DNA from: Prado023 sp963774745
GTDB taxonomy: Bacteria > Actinomycetota > Actinomycetes > S36-B12 > CAIYMF01
DNA: 64,000 nucleotides
Direction: 5' to 3'
Assembly (NCBI GenBank): GCA_963774745.1
Contig: CAVZGE010000007.1
Coordinates: 62,001-126,000, forward strand
Part shown: positions 51,871 to 60,191 of the stretch, one piece after another
Layout of the letters: the number at the start of each line of letters is the position of its first letter
Position numbering within the stretch: position 1 is the stretch's first letter
Position numbers and translations under genes: made by a program
The notes under the pieces: model-generated
The model's database searches: none
Seen by the model: only the letters and a program-made list of their open reading frames with translations
What the model was told of the DNA's origin: nothing

Positions 51871-53300
51871 GGAACGAGCGCCGGGCGGCTGTGGGCGACG
51901 TCGATCACGCTCCCGTTCGGCCGGACCGTCTGCACCTCCCGCCCGTCGGGTGACCATCGCAGCCTGAACCCGCGCTCGTGAATCGCCCTGTGGTGGAAAC
52001 CGCAGGCCAGGACGAGGTTGCGCTCATCGGTCGGCCCACCGTCCTCCCAGTGGACCATGTGATGGGCCTGGCACCACATCGCCGGCGCTGCACACCCCGC
52101 GAAGGCACAGTGCCGGTCGCGGACGTCGATGACCCGCCGAAGCGCCGGCGGCACGACTCGGGCCGACCTCCCCAGCCGGAGCGGGACCCCGTCGGCATCG
52201 ACGGTGAGCGTCTGGGTCACGGCATCACAGGTGAGGCGCTGCCGCGCGAGCCCGGTCATCCACAGGATCCCCGCGGCTGCCTCCGTTCGGTCCAGGAGCT
52301 CGGCGGCCGCCGGGGCAGCCAGGTCGACGGTGGCCGGGTCCGCCGGGGTGGCAGGGGTCGCCGGGGTGGCCGGGGTGGCCGAGCCACGCCTCGGCTGCCC
52401 GGGACAGCCGCCTGGGCTCGCTCCACCCACGGTCGCGACCACCATGAGGTGGGGACGGACGCCCTTGTGCACGGGCAGCCCGGCCGACAGCTCGCCGCCC
52501 AGGAGGACCCCGAGCGCGTCGTGGCGCAGCTGCGCGAGATCCCGCTCGCGGTCCTCCGAGCGGATCGCCTCACACAGCGACTCCAACGCGATCGAGAGGG
52601 CCAGCCCGGTCTCGGTGTCCAGGGTCCCGGTCAGCGCCCACATGCCCCCCGCTCCGTAGCGCGACAGGAAGAGCTCGCGGCGCTCGGACTGCTCTGCGGC
52701 CCCATGGTCGGTGACCGGCACATCGATCCCCTGCGCCCGCAGCTCAGCGTCATGCCCGGCGTCCACCAACGCCGCCCACCGGTCCACGAACCGGGCGAAG
52801 CGGGGCTCGGACACCTGCGCTGCCGTCCTGGTCGCCAACTCCTCCACATCCGCCAACGCTGCCCAGCGGTGCGGCTTCGCCCGGGCCGCGGCGGCCAGCA
52901 TCCGGACGTGCCCGAGCCGCACCTCCCCACGCAGCGCCGCCGCGCCCATCAGGGGAAGGGCCCTCAGGTCCCGGCCGGCATGCACCCGCGCCCGTGCGGA
53001 CGCGGGATGCTCGATCGCCCTGGCAGCCATCCACGCGGATCCGGATCGAGCGCCGTCGACCGCCCACTGCGAGCCGGACTCGAACTGGTCGGACCACACC
53101 GCCCGCAGCGCCCCCAGTCGTTCGACCACCTGGCCGAGGCGGAGCAGCGCCTCGCCGAGCTCAATCGGCGCTGGACCCAGCTCACCCAGCCCGTGACCAT
53201 CCGGTCCCCCTGGTGGGGGATCGCCCGGCCGGCCACCCGCGCGTCTCGTCAGCCAGTCGACCTGGCGCTCGAGTGTGTCCAGTTCACCAAGCACCGACAT
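51864..53300 (-). CDS. DUF222 / HNH endonuclease-signature protein
   Basis: A 478-residue protein of a family highly amplified in actinobacteria: N-terminal helical DUF222 (LRALPLMGAAALRGEVRLGH, ALTGTLDTETGLALSIALE), an Ala/Thr/Pro linker (ATPATPATPATPADPA) and a C-terminal HNH domain with HCAFAGCAAPAMWCQAHHMV, HWEDGGPTDERNLVLACGFH and HRAIHERGF. The HNH metal ligands look intact. The family has no settled role; some members sit in mobile elements, most seem to be chromosomal. ATG 53300 follows GGACAGGGGGCCCC, a moderate site. Confidence 0.88.
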   Translation of the reverse strand: MSVLGELDTLERQVDWLTRRAGGRPGDPPPGGPDGHGLGELGPAPIELGEALLRLGQVVERLGALRAVWSDQFESGSQWAVDGARSGSAWMAARAIEHPASARARVHAGRDLRALPLMGAAALRGEVRLGHVRMLAAAARAKPHRWAALADVEELATRTAAQVSEPRFARFVDRWAALVDAGHDAELRAQGIDVPVTDHGAAEQSERRELFLSRYGAGGMWALTGTLDTETGLALSIALESLCEAIRSEDRERDLAQLRHDALGVLLGGELSAGLPVHKGVRPHLMVVATVGGASPGGCPGQPRRGSATPATPATPATPADPATVDLAAPAAAELLDRTEAAAGILWMTGLARQRLTCDAVTQTLTVDADGVPLRLGRSARVVPPALRRVIDVRDRHCAFAGCAAPAMWCQAHHMVHWEDGGPTDERNLVLACGFHHRAIHERGFRLRWSPDGREVQTVRPNGSVIDVAHSRPALVPQ

Positions 53301-53565
53301 GGGGCCCCCTGTCCACGGGCCGCGGGGACGCTCGACGGCGAGCCGCGACGACGACATCGGATCGGGCCTCACCGCATTCGGGGCGCACGGCCCCCACCTG
53401 ACCCATTGGCCCGCGGGTTGCCCGCACCCGCGCCCGCCCGGAACCACTGCCCGGGACCCACTGCCGCATCACGAGGAATGCGACGTCATCGAACTGATGT
53501 TCGAATCCTGCCACCTCGGGCCATCCATGTCAAGGCCGCGCAAGCGGCTGTGGACACCGTCCGGA

Positions 53566-53967
53566 TCAGGACCGGGCGAGCGCCTCCCGGCGGAGCGCCT
53601 CGATGTCCGCCGCAACGGCCGGGCCGCCCCACCACGAGCACGGCGAGATCGAGTAGACGACGCCGGACGACGTCTGGATCTCGGTACCGCCACGAAGGAC
53701 CGACCCCGGCTCGAACCCGTGCACCTCGGCCCACGGGATCCGACGGGTACGGAACACCGTGACCTCGAGATGATCGTCGGTCAGGACCAGCAGCTGGCGC
53801 AGTCGCACGATGGCGAACAGGATCACGAACAGCAGGACGAAGGTCCACTTGCCCTCGGAGGGGAAGATGATCGCCCAGATGCCCATGAGACCGGCCAGCG
53901 GCAGCACCGAGGTCAGTGGCGGACGGAAGCCGACCCGTGCACCACCCTGCGTCCCGCGCTCCCCCAC
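53566..53967 (-). CDS. Membrane-bound PH (bPH2-like) domain protein
   Basis: A 133-residue protein with two membrane helices (SVLPLAGLMGIWAIIFP and TFVLLFVILFAIVRLRQLLV) followed by a bacterial PH-like domain (VLTDDHLEVTVFRTRRIPWA, VLRGGTEIQTSSGVVYSIS). Such proteins occur widely in actinobacteria; function unknown. GTG 53967 is preceded by CGGGAGGTGGGCT, a strong site, which sets the start inside a longer open frame. It lies 126 bases downstream of the BrkB-type gene. Confidence 0.72.
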   Translation of the reverse strand: MGERGTQGGARVGFRPPLTSVLPLAGLMGIWAIIFPSEGKWTFVLLFVILFAIVRLRQLLVLTDDHLEVTVFRTRRIPWAEVHGFEPGSVLRGGTEIQTSSGVVYSISPCSWWGGPAVAADIEALRREALARS

Positions 53968-54092
53968 AGCCCACCTCCCGGTCGATCCCCGCGGCATCCG
54001 GGCCGCCGCCGCTCGACCAGTCTTCGGGCCCGGTGGTGCGATGTCAACGACCCGGGTCCCCGTCGTGCGCGTGGACCACCCGACCCGCTGGA

Positions 54093-54929
54093 TCAGAAGT
54101 CGCCCTGGGCGACGTCGATGTCCGCCACCATCGACTCCGGCCCGGCGCCCACGTCGGGATCGGTGATCACGGCCGCGAGCAGGGTCGCACCGAGCAGGAC
54201 GACCCAGTACACCAACAGCCCGGTGAACAGCGCGAACACCACCCCGATCGGGCCGTACGCCTCGGCCTGCCGGACGATCGACGGCGTGAGGAAGAGCGCT
54301 GACCACACCACGATCCCGAACCGGCCGATCGTGGCGAAGCCCGCCGCCAGCAGGATCCGCCCGCGCGCCACGTGGCCGCGGGTCAGCAGGGTCTGGGTGA
54401 AGGCCTCCGCGGCGAACCAGATCACCAGGATCACGGCCGCCGTGAGCAGCGCCAGAGCGACCCCCGAGGACTTCACCACCCCCCGCAGCTCGGTGACCAT
54501 CACCACCAGCAGCAGCTGGACGACGATCCAGATCAGCGCCCGCCACTGCGCGCGGACCGGCAGCTGTGGCGTGCCCCACACGGCGTTGTAGGCCCGCGAC
54601 GCCCGCTTCGACAGCGTGAAGGCGGCGTAGAGCGTGAGGATCAGCCCGAGCCAGTACACCCCCTCGCTGCGAACGACGATGAGGTCCTGCACCGCCGTGG
54701 CCGCGGCCCCGGCCAGCCCGAACCGCCGGATGACCTCCTGGGCGATCACGTTCGACCCGGGCGCGGTGAGGGCCGCGCCGATCGCCAGGATCAACGGGAA
54801 GATCGCGACGAACGACTGGGCCGCGAGCGTGTAGGCCCGGTCCAGGAGCTCGAGCTGTCCGATCCTGGCGACGAGGTGACGCCCGCGGGCCACCGCCCAC
54901 CCTGTTCGATCCTCCGCGAAAGCCACCAT
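54093..54929 (-). CDS. YihY/BrkB-family membrane protein
   Basis: A 278-residue protein with six membrane helices. The family hallmarks AYTLAAQSFVAIFPLILAIG and LYAAFTLSKRASRAYNAVWG, and the final helices around IGVVFALFTGLLVYWVVLLG, fit the YihY/BrkB family, once called ribonuclease BN but really membrane proteins of uncertain, possibly transport, function. ATG 54929 follows GGAAGATCGGCGC. An in-frame upstream extension has no coding features. Confidence 0.83.
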   Translation of the reverse strand: MVAFAEDRTGWAVARGRHLVARIGQLELLDRAYTLAAQSFVAIFPLILAIGAALTAPGSNVIAQEVIRRFGLAGAAATAVQDLIVVRSEGVYWLGLILTLYAAFTLSKRASRAYNAVWGTPQLPVRAQWRALIWIVVQLLLVVMVTELRGVVKSSGVALALLTAAVILVIWFAAEAFTQTLLTRGHVARGRILLAAGFATIGRFGIVVWSALFLTPSIVRQAEAYGPIGVVFALFTGLLVYWVVLLGATLLAAVITDPDVGAGPESMVADIDVAQGDF

Positions 54930-55021
54930 GCGCCGATCTTCCACGATGCGCGTCGCGGAGGCGGGCGGACCAGCCGGATGGGGTCCTTGGATGGTGCAGG
55001 ACGGGACGATCGTCACACGTG

Positions 55022-55045
55022 GGGGTCAGACCCCGGGGTTACTCT
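55022..55045 (+). promoter_or_regulatory. Putative promoter of the oxidoreductase operon with a palindrome
   Basis: GGGGTC-A-GACCCC (55022-55034) is a perfect 13-base palindrome directly before a possible -10 TACTCT (55040-55045). A regulator bound there would cover the promoter. The mRNA would carry a leader of about 120 bases with a small ORF. Confidence 0.35.
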
Positions 55046-55075
55046 GACCGCAACCCGCCAGATGTGAGGTGCGCC

Positions 55076-55156
55076 ATGAGCAAGCATGCGTCCCGCTCCC
55101 CCCTCCGCGGTGCCCGGACGTCCGCATCGACGCCCTCCCCCATCCCTCCCCTCTAG
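55076..55156 (+). CDS. Possible 26-residue leader peptide ORF
   Basis: ATG 55076 has GTGAGGTGCGCC upstream, a fair ribosome site, and encodes a Ser/Pro/Arg-rich peptide (MSKHASRSPLRGARTSAS...) ending at TAG 55154-55156, 15 bases before the oxidoreductase start, which itself has a poor ribosome site. It could couple translation of the large gene. Only its position supports it. Confidence 0.3.
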   Translation: MSKHASRSPLRGARTSASTPSPIPPL

Positions 55157-55171
55157 CCCTGGATTGGCCTC

Positions 55172-58100
55172 ATGTCTGATCAGCAGCCCCGCTTCCCCGG
55201 TCTCCCGAGTGTCATCAACGGCAACGGCGCCATCGCGCACGTGATGCGCCACGTGTGCGGCGGCGTCATCGGCTACCCGATCACGCCCTCCACCGAGATC
55301 TCGGAGCTGTTCGAGGCCGCGCGGGCCGAGGGCGGGGTCAACGTGTGGGGCAAGCATCCCTTCTTCTTCGAGCCCGAGGGTGAGCACTCGGCCCAGAGCG
55401 GGGCACTGGGCGCGGCGCTGACCGGCGGGCAGTTCATCTCCAACGCGTCCTCCAGCCAGGGGATCCTCTACGCGATGGAGTCGCACTACGTGACGGTCGG
55501 CAAGAAGACCGGCGGCTTCGTGCTGCAGGTGGCCGCACGCGTGGTCTCCAAGCACTCCCTGAACGTCATGGCCGGCCACGACGACGTCTACGCCCTGCTC
55601 AGCGCCGGGTACACGATCCTGTTCGGCTCGAACCCGCAGGAGGCCGCCGACCTCGCGGCGATCTCCTACCGGTCCGCGGCGCTGTCGCTGATCCCCGTGG
55701 CCAACTCGATGGACGGGTTCTCCACCAGCCACATGCTCAGCGAGGCGCTGATGCCCGAGCCGGAGCTGCTGCGCGAGTACCTCGGCGACCCGGCCGGGAG
55801 GGTCACGTGCCCGACAGTCGCCCAGGAGATGCTCTTCGGCGCCAAGGGCCGGGTGTTCCAGCTGAACCAGTACCTCGACCGGCACCGTGACGACCTCCGG
55901 CCCGCTGACCTCACCGCCCTGCAGGCCTTCCTGGCCGACAGCGCCGAGAAGGTGGAGGCCGACAATGCCGGCGACCTGGTCGCCGAGACCCTGGCCTGGG
56001 TGCCCGAGGAGCTGCACGGGCAGTGGCGCCGGCAGTGGCGCAACTCCCTGGAGAAGGGGACCCGCCAGATGGTCCCCGCGCTGGTCGACGTCAACAACCC
56101 CGGGCTCACCGGCCCGGTCCAGAACCAGCCCGACTTCCAGGCCGGCGCGGTCGACCACCGCACCCACTTCGCCAACGCCGTGCCCTCCCTCGTCCGCCAG
56201 GCGATGGATGAGTACTCCGATCTGACCGGGCGCACCTACGCCCCCGTCCTGGCCTACGACTGCGAGGATGCCGACTACGTCATGGTCGGCCTCGGGTCGA
56301 TCACCGACGACGTCCGCGCGGTCCTGCCGTACCTGCGCTCGCAGGGCCTGAAGGTCGGCGTCGTGTCGGTCAAGATGCTCCAGCCCTTCCCCGAGGCCGA
56401 GCTGGTGGCCGCCCTGTCCGGCGCGAAGGCGGTGACCGTCCTCGAGCGCTCCGACCAGACCGCCCTGACCAGCCTGGTCACCTCCGCGCTGTTCAAGGCC
56501 CGGGCCAACGCCGAGCCCACCCCGGACGGGGGACCGCAGTACGACGGCATCCCCGCCCTGTCGGCCACCCCGCGGCTGACCACCGCGATCTTCGGCCTCG
56601 GCGGCCACGACGTGCAGCCGCGGCACCTCATCGCAGCGTTCCAGAACATGGTCGACGGCAGCACGGCGCCGCTGATCTACCTGGGCTCGCAGTTCTTCAG
56701 CTCGGATGCCTCCACGGCGATGGCCGAGGTGCAGTCGCGCATGCGCGCGGCCTACCCCGAGACCGAGCTGATGGCCCTGGACACCAAGCCCAACCCGCGG
56801 CTGCTGCCGGAGTCGGCGATGCGGATCCGGTTCCACTCCGTCGGCGGCTACGGCACGATCGCCACCGGCAAGCTGCTGACCGACATCCTCGCCGGGGTGC
56901 TGGGCATGCACTCGAAGTCCGCGCCGAAGTACGGCTCGGAGAAGAGCGGCGCGCCCACCAACTACTACATCACCCTGAGCCCCGAGCCCGTCCTGATCAC
57001 CAACGCCGAGCTCGAAGAGGTCGAGGTCGTGATCTCGCCGGACCACAGGGCGTTCATCCACACGAACCCGCTCAAGGGACTGGTCGAGGGCGGCACGTTC
57101 ATGCTGCAGTCCGACCTCGGCCCCGCGGAGGTGTGGCGCGAGCTGCCCCGGTACGCCCGGCGGGCGATCCGCGAGCGCCACATCCGGTTCGTGGTCGTCG
57201 ACGCGTTCGCCGTGGCCAAGCGACACGCGCCGACCCCCGACCTGGAGACCCGGATGATGGGCATCGCCTTCATCGGAGCGGTCGCCGCCCACGTCGACCG
57301 GGTGTCCGCGGGCGCCTCCCAGGAGGAGATCCTGGCCAAGGTCCAGGCCCAGATCATCAAGAAGTTCGGCGGCAAGGGCACCAAGGTCGTCGAGGGCAAC
57401 ATGGCCGTGATCCGCGAGGGCATCGAGGCCGCGAAGGTGGTCGACTACGACGCGCCCGAGTTCGTCGCCATCGATGACCTGCCCCCGGCCCTCACGCTGC
57501 ACACGATCAGCACCTCGTCGGACATGTGCGGCAGCTCCTCGGGCGCCAGCGCCCTGTTCGACCCCGCCTACTACGAGGACCTGGTCGCGCGCCCCTTCCG
57601 CGAGGGCACCATCGGCGAGGCGCCGGTCCTGCCCGGTGTCGGCCTGTTCATGCCGGCCGGTACGGCTGCGGGCAAGGACAAGGGCCTGTTCCGGCGCACC
57701 GTGCCGGAGTTCCACGCCGACCTGTGCACCGGCTGCATGGAGTGCGCCCTGGTCTGCCCGGATGCCGCCATCCCGAACACCGTGCACGAGATCCACGACC
57801 TGCTGCTCACCGCCATCAAGGACCTCGACGTCACCGAGCCCCAGCGCGAGGCGCTGCGCGGCCTGGTGTACCCCGTGGCCGAGAAGGTCCGCGAGTCCTA
57901 CCGGGCGGACAAGTCCGACCGGGCGTTCACCGACGTGGTGGCCGCTGCGGTGGCCGCACTCGACGTCGACCAGCCCTCGCTGCGGCGCACCCTGGACCAG
58001 ATGGTGACCGCCCTGGCGATCTACCCGGTGGCCCGCACCCGCCCGTTCTTCGATGCGATGGAGAACACCACGCCCGGAACCGGTGGGCTGTTCGCCGCGA

Positions 58101-60191
58101 CCATCGACCCGTGGAAGTGCACCGGCTGCCTGGAGTGCATCGAGGTCTGCGGCCCGAGCGCCCTGACCCCGCTGGACCAGGACGCCGACGTGCTGAACAC
58201 CCTGCAGGAGCGCTTCGAGTTCTCCACCGCGCTGCCCACCACCCCGAAGCGCTTCTCGGAGGGTGCGATCGGCGAGGACGGCGAGCTCAAGCGCCTCATG
58301 CTCGAGCGCCCCAACTTCTACTCCACCTCCGGCGGGCACGGCGCCTGCCGTGGGTGTGGTGAGGTCACCGCGATCCGGCTGGTCATGGCCACGAGCCACG
58401 CCGTCGGGGACGCGCGCCGGCGCACCCACCTGCGCCAGCTCGAGGCACTGTCCGCGCGGCTGGCCGACAAGCTGGCGGCCCTGGATCCGGCCGACTCCGA
58501 GCGGCGCACGCGGATCGAGTCGATCATCGACACGATCGACAAGCGCCTCTACCTGTACGAGGGCGGCCCGACCGGCAACGGCCCGGCGCCGATCGTCATC
58601 GCCAACGCGACCGGCTGCAGCAGCGTGTACGCCTCGACCATGCCGTACAACTCCTACCTCGACCCGTGGGTGAACAGCCTGTTCCAGGACTCCTCGCCGC
58701 TGGCCAAGGGCATCTTCGAGGGGATCTGCGCCCAGGCCGTGCCCGACGTCCGGGCGATGCGCCTGGCCGAGCTGGAGCTCGCCGACGCCTACGACCCGGC
58801 CGACCACGAGCTGGAGCTGCGGATGCTCTCGTGGGAGCACTTCACCCCGGAGGAGCTGCACCTGCTGCCGACGGTGATGACCATCGGTGGCGACGGCGCC
58901 ACCTATGACATCGGCTTCGGTGCCCTGTCGCGGGTCCTGGCCAGCGACACCCCGATCAAGGCCCTGGTGCTGAACTCCGGTGCCTACTCCAACACCGGCG
59001 GGCAGGCGTCCACGTCGAGCTACACCGGCCAGGACTCCGACCTCGCCCGGTTCGGCGGCGCCCACCACGGCAAGCACGAGTCGCGCAAGGAGCTGGGGCT
59101 GCTGGCCTCGTTCCACCCGAACGTGTTCGCCTGCTCCACGTCGACCGCGATGCACGCGCACTTCATGGCCGCGACCATGGCCATGATCGACTACCCCGCG
59201 GCCGCCGTCATGGACGTCTACACGCCGTGCGGCTCCGAGCACGGGATCCCCGAGGCCTCCTCGAACGCCCGGGCGCGGTTGGCCGTCGAGAGCCGGATGC
59301 ACCCGCTGTTCGTCCACGACCCGCGCCGCGGCTCGACCCTGCACGACTGGTTCTCGCTGGACGGCAACCCCGACATCGACAAGACCTGGACGACCAGCAC
59401 CCTGGAGTACCTCGACGAGGCCGGGCAGGTGCAGCTGCTGACCACGCCGCTGACCCCAGCCGTGTTCGCGCTCGGCGAGGTCCGGTTCTCCAAGCAGTTC
59501 ACCCGCCTGGCCCCGGAGCTCGAGGACTCGGCGGTCCCGATCGAGGAGTACGTCGAGATGACCGCCGCCCAGCGCGGTGACCGCATCCCGTTCATCCACG
59601 CCACCGACGGCGACCGGCACCTGATCAAGGTCGCGTGCTCGGACGCGATCGTGCACCTGGTCGAGGATCGCCGGCGCTACTGGCAGACGATGCAGTACCT
59701 GTCCGGCGTGCACGAGGCGCAGCTGACCGCGCTGCACCGCACGGACATCGAGGAGCTCCGGGCGCAGTACGAGCAGGCGACCACGGCCCGGGAGGCCTCG
59801 CTGGACGACATCGCCGCGGCGATGGCCGAGCTGGCCACCTCCAGCCGGGGATCCGTGGGGATGCCCACCGGGTTCGGTGCGGGCTGTGGGTGGCGCGGCT
59901 GCCGGCCCCGCCGCCGGCGCGCCCGCACCTGGGGCGCCCACCACCGCGGTCGCGGTGGCCGAGGGGCCGGTCCACCTGGACCCCGCGGACGAGCACCTGT
60001 GCAACGACTGCGGCACCTGCTACCAGGAGCTGCCGCAGTTCTTCGAGAAGGTGACCGCCGTGATCGACGGGCAGGCCCGCCAGATCGCCCGGATGATCCC
60101 CGGGGCCGCCGAGAAGGTCGAGGTCACCCCGGAGATCGCCAAGCGGATCTCGCGGGTCAAGGCCACCTGCGACGCGGAGATCATCCGATGA
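55172..60191 (+). pseudogene. Giant 2-oxoacid:acceptor oxidoreductase (NifJ/PFOR-like, fused), one frameshift
   Basis: About 1,672 residues combining all parts of a pyruvate:ferredoxin-type oxidoreductase. Residues about 10-250 are the alpha TPP-pyrimidine domain (IGYPITPSTEISELFEA), about 330-460 domain II, 545-735 the gamma domain (SVGGYGTIATGKLLTDILAG), then two 4Fe-4S motifs (CTGCMECALVC from Cys852, CTGCLECIEVC from Cys983) separated by an unusual 120 residues, and about 1035-1450 the TPP-binding beta domain (GDGATYDIGFGAL, Asp1241; NSGAYSNTGGQAS). NifJ enzymes are about 1,170-1,200 residues, so this is much longer. The frame breaks in GGG at 59881-59883 within an Ala/Gly/Pro linker; one G removed restores the reading to a C-terminal CNDCGTCYQELPQFFEKV ferredoxin-like end. 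Its stop overlaps the next gene (ATGA). Confidence 0.87.

Noticed and set aside
55013..60016. A 1,667-codon open frame on the minus strand opposite the PFOR gene
   Set aside because: It is a shadow created by high GC content; the translation is Gly/Arg/His/Gln-rich without motifs, while the plus strand has all PFOR domains.
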